From NCBI GenBank assembly GCA_050331455.1, contig JBHJGV010000029.1, forward strand, positions 1-64,000: a stretch of DNA of 64,000 nt, written 5' to 3'. This stretch comes from CAYUYV01 sp050331455. GTDB lineage: Bacteria > Pseudomonadota > Alphaproteobacteria > JAJFIK01. A model generated the notes under the pieces. The model searched no databases, was not told where the DNA came from, and worked only from the letters and a program-made list of their open reading frames with translations. This document shows, piece after piece, positions 7,558 through 15,922 of the stretch. Each line of letters begins with the position of its first letter. Positions within the stretch are counted from its first letter, which is position 1. A program made the translations under genes and the position numbers.

Positions 7558-10500
7558 ACGGTCTCGTCGCCTGGTGGGCCCGCAACGCGGTCGCCGCCAA
7601 TCTGTTGATGGTGGGGATCGTGCTGGCCGGGACCCTCGGCTTCTTTCGGATGGAGCGTGAGGTCTTCCCCACCTTCCGCCTGAACTGGGTGGAAGTGACC
7701 GTCGCCTGGCAGGGCGCCTCGCCCCAGGACGTGGAAGAACAGCTCATCGTGCGCATCGAGGAGGCGCTGGCCGACCTCGACAATGTGGAGCGCATCCGTG
7801 CCACGGCGAGCGAGGGCTTTGGGCAAGTCTATGTGGAGGCCTATCCCCGGGTCGATATCGGCGATTTCATCAATGAGGTGAAACTGCGGATCGACGGAAT
7901 ATCCAGCTTTCCGACCGATATCGAGCAGCCCCAGGTCCGGGAAATCGTGGCCCGAAACGAGATCATGTATATCGCCGTGTTCGGCGATGCGGACGAACGG
8001 GTGCTGAAGCGCACCGCCGAACGGCTGCGCGACGAAGTCTCCCTGTTGCCGGGCGCGTCCCTCACCGAATTGGTCGGCACCCGACGGGAAGAGGTGTCCA
8101 TTGAGGTCTCCGAGGAGGCCCTGCGCCGCTATCGCCTTGCCTTCGACGATGTGGTGCGCGCCGTCCGGTCGGACTCGATCAATCTGTCCTCGGGCACGGT
8201 GCGGACCGACACGGGCGGGGTCCAGTTGCGAGTGCGCAACCTGGCCGACACCCAGGCGGATTTCGAGGACATCATCATCCGCGAGACCCGGGACGGCGCC
8301 ATCATCCGGGTGCGCGACGTGGCCACCGTCATCGACGGCTTTGAAGACTTTCTGAGCACCACCCGCTTCGACGGCCAGCCCGGGTTCCTGATCGGCATCC
8401 GCGCCGGCGAGCGGATGAACGTGGTCACGACGGCCAATGCGGTAAAGGCGTGGGTCGAGGAAACCCGCGGGGCGATGCCCGCGGGCCTGTCCGTCGAGCT
8501 GTTTCTGGACGACTCAAAGACCTATTTCGACCGCATGGAGACCATTTCCAATTCGGCCATGATCGGTCTCGCCCTGGTGTTCCTGGTGCTGATCCTGTTC
8601 CTGCGCACCCGGGTGGCCGTTTGGGTCAGTATCGGCATCGCGACGGCCTTTGCGGGCGCCTTCGTGTTTCTCCCGGCGCTCGATGTGTCTTTGAACATGC
8701 TCACCCTGTTCGCCTTCCTGCTGGTCATCGGCATCGTGGTCGACGATGCCATCATCGTGGGCGAGAACATCCATGCCCGCGTGGAAAAGGGCGAGGAAGG
8801 CGTTACGGGCGCCGTCGTGGGCACCCAGATGGTGCTGAAGCCTGTCATCTTTGCCGTCGTCACGACCATGATCGCCTTTGCCCCCTGGCTGTTCCTGTCA
8901 GGCGCCCAGGTCCAGGTGACGCGGCAAATGTCCCTGATCATCATCCTGGCCCTGACCTTTTCGCTGGTCGAGGCGCTGCTGATCCTGCCCGCGCACCTTG
9001 CGAAAATGACCCGCAAGACCCGCTATGGCCGCATCGCGCGGGTGCAACAGGGCCTCGCCGACAGCCTGATCTGGTTCGCCGAGACCGTCTACCGGCCCAT
9101 CATCCGGTTTTGCGTGCTCCAGCGCTATCTGACGGTCACGATCTTCGTCTTCTTCCTCACCGTCAGTGTCGGTGTCGTCTCCTCGGGCTTTGTCAAATTT
9201 TCCTTCAGCCCCGAGATCGAAAACGAATTGGTCCAGTTCGACATCACCTTCCCGGACGGCACGCCCTTCGAACGGTCCGAGGTCGTCGGCGTCCGGGTGG
9301 AACAGGCCCAGCGGCAGCTCATCAAGGAATTCGAGGCGGATCTGGGCGGCGTGCGCCTGATCGAGCACTATTTCATATGGCTGCGCGAAGGGGCCGTTAC
9401 CCACTGGATGCTGCTGACACCCTCCGAAAACCGGGACATCTCGGCCCGCACGATTTCCACGCGCCTGCGCGAACTCGTCGGGGAAATTCCCGATGCGGAA
9501 GAAATCAATCTCGATTTCACCATCAATGACAGCGACACCGGCATCGATTTCGCCGTCAATGCCCCGCGCCTCGACCTGCTGCGCGCCGCCGTCGATGAAC
9601 TGAAGGAAAAACTGCGCACCTATTCGGCCGCCTATGACGTGCGGGACAATCTGCAAAGCTCGACCCCGGAAATCCGGCTCAAGCTGAAACCGGGGGCGGA
9701 ACAGATCGGCCTGACTTTGGGCGAAGTCTCCCGCCAGGTGCGTCAGGCCTATTTCGGCGAGGAGGTCCAGCGCCTGCCCCGGGACGGCAACGATGTGCGG
9801 GTGTTCGTCCGCTACCCCCGCGAGGCCCGGCGCAGCCTGGAAAGCCTGGAGAATTTCCGCATCCGGACGAGTGACGGCCGGGAAATCCCGCTGTTTTCCG
9901 TGGCCGAGGTGGAATTCGGCCCGGGCATCAACCGCATCAATCGGCGCGAGCGCCAACGCTCCGTACAGGTCAGTGCCGAGCTGACCGACGATATCGGCAG
10001 CCGCATCCGTCAGGAACTCAACGAGGATTTCTTCCCCTCCTGGAAGACCCGCTATCCCGGCGTGACCATCGGGGCCATCGGGTCGGCCGAGGGCCAGGCC
10101 CAGTTCTTTGCGGAGATCCAGAGCCTCTATACGATTGCCTTCCTGGCCATGTATGCCATGCTCGCCATCGCCTTCCGCTCCTACTGGCAGCCGCTCCTGG
10201 TGATGACCGCCATTCCGTTCGGCTATATGGGCGCGGTCTATGGCCACATGATCTTTGGGCTGACCATGGCGTTGTTTTCCTATTTCGGAATCGCCGCCGC
10301 CGCCGGGGTCGTGGTCAACGACAATCTGGTGCTCCTGGATCAAGTGAACCGCATGCGCGGCCATGGGGCCTCGGCCCTCGAGGCCCTGGTCGAGTCCGGT
10401 GTGTCACGCTTCCGCCCGATCCTCCTGACCTCGGTGACGACCTTTATCGGGCTCCTGCCCATGATTGCCGAGCGCTCGATCCAGGCCCAGTTCCTGAAAC

Positions 10501-10685
10501 CCACTGTGGTCGCCCTGGCCTTCGGCGTTGCCTTTGCCACATTCGTGACCCTGCTCTTCGTGCCGGCGCTCTATGCGGTGGGGGCGGACATTGCGCGCTT
10601 TTTTCGCTGGGCCTATCACGGCACGCCGCGCGCAGACCTCGATACGCCCACGGACGTGGACGATCAGGCGCCGGCCACCTTGTGA
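7554..10685 (+). CDS. RND superfamily inner-membrane efflux pump (AcrB-like)
   Basis: Proton-driven inner-membrane transporter, 1043 aa, the length usual for the AcrB/MexB family. Twelve membrane helices in two halves are recognisable. The TM4 motif GIVVDDAIIVGENI carries the paired Asp residues used in proton relay. In TM10 the equivalent of the AcrB Lys940 region reads GVVVNDNLVLLDQVN, with Asn instead of Lys, so the relay differs from AcrB. FRPILLTSVTTFIGLLPM is a typical conserved loop. It starts four bases inside the adaptor gene. The substrate cannot be deduced; no linked regulator or metal-binding signature argues for a heavy-metal pump. Confidence 0.93.
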   Translation: MNGLVAWWARNAVAANLLMVGIVLAGTLGFFRMEREVFPTFRLNWVEVTVAWQGASPQDVEEQLIVRIEEALADLDNVERIRATASEGFGQVYVEAYPRVDIGDFINEVKLRIDGISSFPTDIEQPQVREIVARNEIMYIAVFGDADERVLKRTAERLRDEVSLLPGASLTELVGTRREEVSIEVSEEALRRYRLAFDDVVRAVRSDSINLSSGTVRTDTGGVQLRVRNLADTQADFEDIIIRETRDGAIIRVRDVATVIDGFEDFLSTTRFDGQPGFLIGIRAGERMNVVTTANAVKAWVEETRGAMPAGLSVELFLDDSKTYFDRMETISNSAMIGLALVFLVLILFLRTRVAVWVSIGIATAFAGAFVFLPALDVSLNMLTLFAFLLVIGIVVDDAIIVGENIHARVEKGEEGVTGAVVGTQMVLKPVIFAVVTTMIAFAPWLFLSGAQVQVTRQMSLIIILALTFSLVEALLILPAHLAKMTRKTRYGRIARVQQGLADSLIWFAETVYRPIIRFCVLQRYLTVTIFVFFLTVSVGVVSSGFVKFSFSPEIENELVQFDITFPDGTPFERSEVVGVRVEQAQRQLIKEFEADLGGVRLIEHYFIWLREGAVTHWMLLTPSENRDISARTISTRLRELVGEIPDAEEINLDFTINDSDTGIDFAVNAPRLDLLRAAVDELKEKLRTYSAAYDVRDNLQSSTPEIRLKLKPGAEQIGLTLGEVSRQVRQAYFGEEVQRLPRDGNDVRVFVRYPREARRSLESLENFRIRTSDGREIPLFSVAEVEFGPGINRINRRERQRSVQVSAELTDDIGSRIRQELNEDFFPSWKTRYPGVTIGAIGSAEGQAQFFAEIQSLYTIAFLAMYAMLAIAFRSYWQPLLVMTAIPFGYMGAVYGHMIFGLTMALFSYFGIAAAAGVVVNDNLVLLDQVNRMRGHGASALEALVESGVSRFRPILLTSVTTFIGLLPMIAERSIQAQFLKPTVVALAFGVAFATFVTLLFVPALYAVGADIARFFRWAYHGTPRADLDTPTDVDDQAPATL

Positions 10686-10710
10686 CGGGTTCAGCACGGA
10701 CACAGACCCA

Positions 10711-11526
10711 TCAAACACCCGATGCTCGGCCACGGGCCGTGGCGCGCACGGGATCGAGGACCGCCATGGCCATGATCATGTCCGGACTGAGCAGAAGGCC
10801 CGTCACTCTCGCCGGCACGGGCGGGCCGGACGCTCCGCCCGCCGATTGCTTGATGGCGGGCGTCTCCCGCATCGCCGGGCCGGAGGGCTCCCGGTCCGGC
10901 CCCTGATCCGCAATCACGCCATAGACCTCCGCGACGGTGCGGGCCCGCCCGTCACGGTCATAGAACACAGCCCGATTGGCCTTGGCCGCCGCCGGAAAAA
11001 GGACCGCCGCCTCCGCGTCCGGGGTCGTTCCATGGGCCTTGATGAGGGCCGTCGCCCCACCCGCGCCCAGGAAATGGGCCGCGTAAAGCTCACCATCGCT
11101 GGGAGCCCGTCCAATGGATGCCTCCAGCTGCGCGGCGCTCTCGGCGGCGTATTCGCCGGCCATGGTCGCCGACAGGGCCGGGTCCGCGCGCAGGGCAAGA
11201 ATGTCCGCCCGGGTCTTGGGGTCGGCAACATCGTACCAGCCATCCCTGCCCCGGGTGATGGCTGTGGCCTCCGCCTCCAGCCCATGCTTGTCGCCATGGC
11301 GCGCCACCATGCCGAGCCAGGTCTGGTCGATGAACTGATAGAGCCCCGTGGCCGAGGACGTCCGGGCCGCCGCCTTCGGGTCCAGACGGCTTTCCCGCTT
11401 TGCCGTTTGGAGCAGATAGTCGAAGGAAACGCCCGTCTTGCCGGCGGCCGTGCGGATCGCCGCGACCACGCCGCCCCTGGCGGCCGATACGCCGACCCCC
11501 GAATCGTGCACATGAATATGAGCCAT
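10711..11526 (-). CDS. Lytic transglycosylase-like protein
   Basis: A 271-residue protein with an SLT-type lysozyme-like domain near its N-terminus: the catalytic Glu in TAKRESRLDPKA, then SSATGLYQFIDQTWL, the usual GLYQF motif. The middle (AHFLGAGGATALI) resembles flagellum- or secretion-associated transglycosylases that open peptidoglycan. The tail after residue 200 is low complexity. ATG 11526 has GGGAGG ten bases upstream and is chosen over the frame start at 11574. No classic signal peptide is visible, so the route to the periplasm is unclear. It is convergent with the RND pump, with 25 bases between the stops. Confidence 0.8.
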   Translation of the reverse strand: MAHIHVHDSGVGVSAARGGVVAAIRTAAGKTGVSFDYLLQTAKRESRLDPKAAARTSSATGLYQFIDQTWLGMVARHGDKHGLEAEATAITRGRDGWYDVADPKTRADILALRADPALSATMAGEYAAESAAQLEASIGRAPSDGELYAAHFLGAGGATALIKAHGTTPDAEAAVLFPAAAKANRAVFYDRDGRARTVAEVYGVIADQGPDREPSGPAMRETPAIKQSAGGASGPPVPARVTGLLLSPDMIMAMAVLDPVRATARGRASGV

Positions 11527-11618
11527 TGACCACCTCCCCGCCTTGCGTTTTACGCAAGGGTCGTGCCGGCCCACGGGGGATGAATGGATTGTCAGTCAAG
11601 GGGATCGACAGGGGACCG

Positions 11619-12734
11619 ATGCATATTGCCCGGATCGTGCAGACGCGCCATCGCCTGCCGCTTGAGACCCCATTCCAGACCGCCTGGGACGCCGAGCCGC
11701 GACAGCATCTCGACATTGATCTCGTCTGGGTCGAGACGGATGACGGGCGCGCCGGTGTCGGCGCCGGCCCTGCACTGCCCCCGACCCCGGTGTTCGAGGA
11801 TCTGTTCCTGGGGCGCGATCCCATGGATCTGCAACGTCACAACCGGGTGATCGAGAGCCTGTCCTTCTATCACGGACCCTGCTGGGCCCTCGACGTGGCG
11901 TTGTGGGACCTGGCCGGCAAGATCAACGGCGTGCCGGTCTGGCGGCTTCTGGGCGGGGCCGGGGGGCAGATTGCTGCCGTGGCCGCCTTCGGAGACAGCC
12001 GTCCGGGTCCGGAACTTGGCGAACTGGCCCGCGATGCCCGGGCCGAAGGCTTCCGCGCGGTGATGATCCGCCTCCACGACGAAGACTGGCGCGCGGATGT
12101 GGCCCGGGTCAAGGCGATCCGCGATGCCGTAGGCCGGGAGATCCAGATCCTGGCCGATTGGGGCCAGGCCGCGCCGATGCCCTGGCTCGCCGACCAGCGC
12201 CGGGCCCGGGAGGATGCGCTTTCGCTCACCGAGGCGCTGGAAGATTACGAGATCTACTGGATCGACAATCCCCTGCACCGGGGAGACTACAAGGGCATGC
12301 AGGGGCTGCGCCAGCGCAAGCGCGTGAAAATCGCCGCGGGGTTTGCCGCCCGGGACCTGCACGACCTGCGTAATCTGATCGTGCGGGACGTGGCAGACGT
12401 CATCCGGGCCGACGCAACGATGGTCGGCGGTCTGACGGGTTTGTTCCCGGTACTGAAAAAAGCGCGGGAACGCGGGGCCATGGTCTCGCCGGCAAGCTGG
12501 CACCACGGCATCGCCATGGTCGCGAACGCCCATCTGGCCGCCGCCGTCGGCGGCTGCCCCTATTTCGAATATCCTGTTGATCCCCCGTCCCTGCTGCCCG
12601 AACAGCGCGACTTCCTGATCAAGCAGCCGCTCCTGACGGACACGGAAGGGTTCCTCGATCTCGGCGAGCGACCCGGCCTCGGCCTGCACCTCGACAACGA
12701 CGCCCTCATGGACACCCAGATCCCACGGCCGTGA
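11619..12734 (+). CDS. Enolase-superfamily (mandelate racemase/muconate lactonizing-like) protein with altered active site
   Basis: A 371-residue protein with the N-terminal capping domain and barrel of the mandelate racemase/muconate lactonizing family (GPCWALDVALWDLAGK, ARVKAIRDAVG, ADATMVGGLTGLFPVLKKA). By eye several positions expected for catalysis are changed. The KxK pair on the second barrel strand reads MIR (AVMIRLHDEDW). The third metal-ligand Glu, usually in a GEN motif, reads AAGFAARD. The C-terminal SPHSW-type His reads SPASWHHG. The first two metal ligands look intact or conservative (ILADWG, YWIDNP). It may be a non-standard or inactive member. ATG 11619 has AGGGGA upstream; ATG 11580 is an alternative. 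Confidence 0.78.
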   Translation: MHIARIVQTRHRLPLETPFQTAWDAEPRQHLDIDLVWVETDDGRAGVGAGPALPPTPVFEDLFLGRDPMDLQRHNRVIESLSFYHGPCWALDVALWDLAGKINGVPVWRLLGGAGGQIAAVAAFGDSRPGPELGELARDARAEGFRAVMIRLHDEDWRADVARVKAIRDAVGREIQILADWGQAAPMPWLADQRRAREDALSLTEALEDYEIYWIDNPLHRGDYKGMQGLRQRKRVKIAAGFAARDLHDLRNLIVRDVADVIRADATMVGGLTGLFPVLKKARERGAMVSPASWHHGIAMVANAHLAAAVGGCPYFEYPVDPPSLLPEQRDFLIKQPLLTDTEGFLDLGERPGLGLHLDNDALMDTQIPRP

Positions 12735-12789
12735 CCCCTTGGGCCACGCCCGGGGGCGCGTTCGAACCGTCCGTATAAACCAAGCGTAG

Positions 12790-12807
12790 GGCGGGTATAA
12801 ACCCGCC
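12790..12807. terminator. Hairpin between convergent genes
   Basis: A perfect 7-bp stem GGCGGGT/ACCCGCC with an ATAA loop lies between the convergent enolase-superfamily and PhzF-like genes. There is no strong T tract on either side, so it is a plausible but weak bidirectional terminator. Confidence 0.5.
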
Positions 12808-12834
12808 ATCATAGCCTTCCGCTGGCCCTGTTCC

Positions 12835-13671
12835 TTACGCCAAACGGATCGTGCCCTTCATGTAGAAGGCGCACTGGCCGGAGAGGAACACGCGGGCGGG
12901 ACGGTCAAGGTCGATCCGGCAGCGGACTGTGCCGCCCCGGGCCGAGGCTTGGTAGCCGATGAGGTCCGTCTTGCCGAAACGGCCGGACCAGTAGGGCATG
13001 AGCGTGCAATGCGCCGAGCCCGTGACCGGGTCCTCCGGCACGCCCTTGTGGGGGGCAAAAAAGCGGGACACGAAATCGTGGTCGCTGCCTTCGCGGGCCG
13101 GTGCACTGACGATGAGGCCCCAGGCGTCGGCCTGAACCAGCATTTCCCGCAGATCGGGGTTGTAGCGCAGGCGGCGCACGTCGTCCTCGCTCTCATAGAT
13201 CGCCAGCAGATTGACCGCACGGAGCAGCGCCAGCGGCCGGGCGCCAAGGGTCTCCTCGAACACATCAATGAGCCGGCCTGGCGCCTCGATGGGCCGCGCA
13301 TCGAGGCGGGGGAAATCCATGGTCAGTCCGCCATCGGCCTCGCGCGTGACGGTCAAGTCACCGCTCCGGGTGCGGAAAATCACCTGAGGCAGATCCGGCT
13401 CCAGTTCCGTAAACAGAACATAGGCGCTGGCAAGGGTCGCATGGCCGCACAGGTCCACCTCGTCCGTGGGCGTGAACCAGCGCATGTGATAATGCCCCCG
13501 CCCGCGCTCCGGTTCCGGTACGAAAAAGGCGGTCTCGGAGAGATTATTCTCCGCCGCAATGAATTGGAGCAGCTCCGGGCCCGGCCAGTGATCGAGCGGG
13601 CACACGGCTGCCGGATTGCCTTTGAAAATCCGGTCGGTGAATGCGTCGATCTGGTAAAGGGCGAGATCCAT
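12835..13671 (-). CDS. PhzF family isomerase-like protein
   Basis: A 278-residue member of the PhzF phenazine-biosynthesis/isomerase family with the diaminopimelate-epimerase-like fold. It begins YQIDAFTDRIFKGNPAAVCP. It carries the catalytic-Glu region ENNLSETAFF, the WFTPTDEVDLCGHATLAS motif, and DPVTGSAHC in the second lobe. All are family signatures. Few members make phenazines, and no other phz gene is here, so the substrate is unknown. ATG 13671 follows AAGGAACGCGCC. It lies downstream of thiD on the same strand, with an 87-base gap that contains a CTGCC pentamer repeat. Confidence 0.88.
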   Translation of the reverse strand: MDLALYQIDAFTDRIFKGNPAAVCPLDHWPGPELLQFIAAENNLSETAFFVPEPERGRGHYHMRWFTPTDEVDLCGHATLASAYVLFTELEPDLPQVIFRTRSGDLTVTREADGGLTMDFPRLDARPIEAPGRLIDVFEETLGARPLALLRAVNLLAIYESEDDVRRLRYNPDLREMLVQADAWGLIVSAPAREGSDHDFVSRFFAPHKGVPEDPVTGSAHCTLMPYWSGRFGKTDLIGYQASARGGTVRCRIDLDRPARVFLSGQCAFYMKGTIRLA

Positions 13672-13703
13672 GGCGCGTTCCTTTTCTTGTATGGGTTACC
13701 GTC

Positions 13704-13723
13704 CTGCCCTGCCCTGCCCTGCC
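13704..13723. repeat. CTGCC pentanucleotide repeat, four copies
   Basis: Four perfect CTGCC units followed by degenerate CCGCC units lie in the thiD-phzF gap, in the leader of the phzF-like gene. Copy number could vary by slippage; no effect on translation is evident. Confidence 0.8.
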
Positions 13724-13758
13724 CCGCCCCGACCCGGCACGCTGCGCCGATCACCCCA

Positions 13759-14607
13759 TCATCCGTTGACGGCCTTTACGGGGCTTGGAGCGGGCCAGTC
13801 CTCGGGCGCCGTGCAGCCATGCATGTGGTTGAGGGGCCCATGGCCCTGGCCGATGCTCGGCCCGTTGACAATGGCGGCATGCACGTAATCGCGCGCGAGC
13901 GGCACGGCCTTTTCAAGGCGATGGCCCCGGGCAATCAGGGCCGCGACCGCCGAGGCCAGGGTGCAGCCGGTGCCGTGGGTGTTGGCCGTATCGATGCGCG
14001 CGCTCGTGTAGCGCGTCGTCTCCCGCGCCGTGGCCAGCACATCCGTGATCCCATCGTCCCCGGTCAGATGGCCGCCCTTGAGCAGCACGTTTTTCGGTCC
14101 CAGGGCCATGAGGTCGTTCGCGGCTTCCTCCATATGCTCCCGGTCCGGGATCTCCCGACCCAGGAGAACCTCGGCCTCCGGAATGTTCGGTGTGATGAGG
14201 AAGGCGCGGGGCAGCAGCGTTTCGCGCACCACATCTTCGGCCGTGCGGTTGAGCAGGCGCGCGCCGCCCTTCGCCACCATGACGGGATCGACCACAAGGG
14301 GCGCCTGGGAGGCCAGACGGTCGAGTACGGTCAGCATACGGCGGATCACGGCGGAGGTGTGGAGCATGCCGGTCTTGATGACATCCGTCCCGATATCCTC
14401 CAGCACGACCCGCATCTGGTCGGTGATGATCTCGGTCGGCACGTCATGGACCGCGAAGACGCCTTGGGTGTTCTGAACCGTGACAGCCGTCACGGCGGTG
14501 GTGGCGAAGGCGCCGCAGGCGGCAATGGTCTTCAGATCCGCCTGGATGCCCGCTCCGCCGCCGGAATCGGAGCCGGCAATCACCAAAACCCGTCCCCTGA
14601 TCTCCAT
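13759..14607 (-). CDS. thiD: Hydroxymethylpyrimidine/phosphomethylpyrimidine kinase
   Basis: Phosphorylates HMP and HMP-P in thiamine pyrophosphate synthesis. The 282-residue protein begins VLVIAGSDSGGGAGIQADLK, the diagnostic HMP-kinase start. It contains TAVTVQNTQGV, KTGMLHTSAVI, the VVDPVMVAKGG strand and the ribokinase-type C-terminal motif ANTHGTGCTLASA with its anion-hole glycines and catalytic Asp/Cys. The length matches the family. It sits downstream of folP, where many alphaproteobacteria have glmM. No TPP riboswitch could be placed in the short upstream gap, and no other thi gene is present. Confidence 0.93.
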   Translation of the reverse strand: MEIRGRVLVIAGSDSGGGAGIQADLKTIAACGAFATTAVTAVTVQNTQGVFAVHDVPTEIITDQMRVVLEDIGTDVIKTGMLHTSAVIRRMLTVLDRLASQAPLVVDPVMVAKGGARLLNRTAEDVVRETLLPRAFLITPNIPEAEVLLGREIPDREHMEEAANDLMALGPKNVLLKGGHLTGDDGITDVLATARETTRYTSARIDTANTHGTGCTLASAVAALIARGHRLEKAVPLARDYVHAAIVNGPSIGQGHGPLNHMHGCTAPEDWPAPSPVKAVNG

Positions 14608-14681
14608 GCTGCTTGCCCTTTTCGCTTGGCCCCTGCTGGTTCAGCCGGAGGCCGGATGGTCCGGTTCGGGCCTTTCGCGGG

Positions 14682-15761
14682 TCAGGGAGCCGGACGCCCC
14701 TGGCGCATGGCCTGCCAGACCGTGATGGCCTGAACCGTCTGGGCCACGTCATGGACCCGGATGATCTGTATGCCCGCATCCGCCGCCCGGCAGGCCACCG
14801 CGATGGAGCCGCCCAGACGGTCCGCCGGTTCACCGCCGCCCCGGGGATCCAGACGCCCGATGAAGGATTTGCGGGACGCCCCGAGCAGGACGGGACATCC
14901 CAGACCGTGGAATAACGCAAGTCCCCTTAAGAGCGCGATATTGTGCTCCAGCGTTTTGCCGAAACCGATCCCCGGATCGACCACGATCCGCTCCGGCGCA
15001 ATCCCCGCCGCCCCGCAGGCCGCGATGCGGTGCTGCAACGCATCGTACACATCCAGAAGCACATCGCCATAGGTCGGGGCCGCCTGCATGGTTTTGGGCT
15101 CGCCCTGCGCATGCATCAGGATCACGGGACAGTCGAGGCCGGCCACAACGGCAAGGGCCCGCGGATCGTGGGTCAGGGCGGAGACATCATTGACGATCGC
15201 GGCGCCGGCGCCCATCGCTGCGGCCATGACCGCGGCCTTCCGGGTATCGATGGACACCGGAACCGGCAGCCGGGACGTGAGCGCCTCGATCACCGGGATT
15301 ACCCGGTCGAGTTCCTCCTGCAGTCCCACGGGGTCGGAGCCGGGCCGGGTGCTTTCCCCGCCCACATCCAGAATGGCGGCGCCGGCCGCGGCCATGGAAG
15401 CGGCCGCATCCACGACATCGCTGACCGCGGCGAAGCGGCCGCCGTCGGAGAAGGAATCCGGCGTGACATTGAGAATGCCCATAACGGACGGGGCCGAAGA
15501 GGCTGGATCAAACCCGGGGAACGGCGCCCGCGGCTGGGTCAGGGGACCGATCGGGGCGCCGACCGGCGCAGGACCGACCGGTGCCGGGACAACCGGGACA
15601 GAATTCGAAAGGTGGAGGACCGTTTCCGAGGGCGGGCCCGTGCGACCCAGTCGGGTCAGGCGCCGGAAGGCGGGCCCGACACCGGCGAGGCGGGGCCCGG
15701 GCGCCGCCGGATCATGGTCCAAGTCGCCGGGCAGCCAATAGGCGCGCTCATCGAATGTCAT
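14682..15761 (-). CDS. folP: Dihydropteroate synthase
   Basis: Condenses p-aminobenzoate with dihydropterin pyrophosphate in folate synthesis. The catalytic core begins at about residue 93 with VMGILNVTPDSFSDGGRF. It continues with DVGGESTRPGS, VSIDTRKAAV, INDVSALT, ILMHAQGEP and DPGIGFGKTLEHN, all pterin or phosphate-binding motifs. A roughly 90-residue Pro/Gly-rich N-terminal extension precedes the core. ATG 15761 is preferred over the frame start at 15905, because upstream codons run through an intergenic tandem repeat. It lies downstream of ftsH on the same strand, the usual alphaproteobacterial order. The function of the extension is unknown. Confidence 0.93.
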   Translation of the reverse strand: MTFDERAYWLPGDLDHDPAAPGPRLAGVGPAFRRLTRLGRTGPPSETVLHLSNSVPVVPAPVGPAPVGAPIGPLTQPRAPFPGFDPASSAPSVMGILNVTPDSFSDGGRFAAVSDVVDAAASMAAAGAAILDVGGESTRPGSDPVGLQEELDRVIPVIEALTSRLPVPVSIDTRKAAVMAAAMGAGAAIVNDVSALTHDPRALAVVAGLDCPVILMHAQGEPKTMQAAPTYGDVLLDVYDALQHRIAACGAAGIAPERIVVDPGIGFGKTLEHNIALLRGLALFHGLGCPVLLGASRKSFIGRLDPRGGGEPADRLGGSIAVACRAADAGIQIIRVHDVAQTVQAITVWQAMRQGRPAP

Positions 15762-15780
15762 GGGGTCCGCCTTCCTTGCC

Positions 15781-15813
15781 CTCCTGGGGCCCTCCTGGGG
15801 CCCTCCTGGGGCC
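15781..15813. repeat. 11-bp tandem repeat, three copies
   Basis: Three perfect CTCCTGGGGCC units, followed by a degenerate TGGCCCTGGGGCC, lie in the ftsH-folP gap just upstream of the folP start. Their function is unknown. Confidence 0.85.
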
Positions 15814-15922
15814 TGGCCCTGGGGCCTGCCGGGGGGGAGGGACACGGCAAAAGGCGGCGCACCCATGGTCCGCCGCCCTGTTGAACCCTTCAGATACGCC
15901 CGCACCCGCGGGTCCGGAAGGA

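Noticed and set aside
14608..14681. TPP riboswitch upstream of thiD
   Set aside because: The gap is short and no conserved TPP aptamer sequence (CUGAGA or similar) is present in it.
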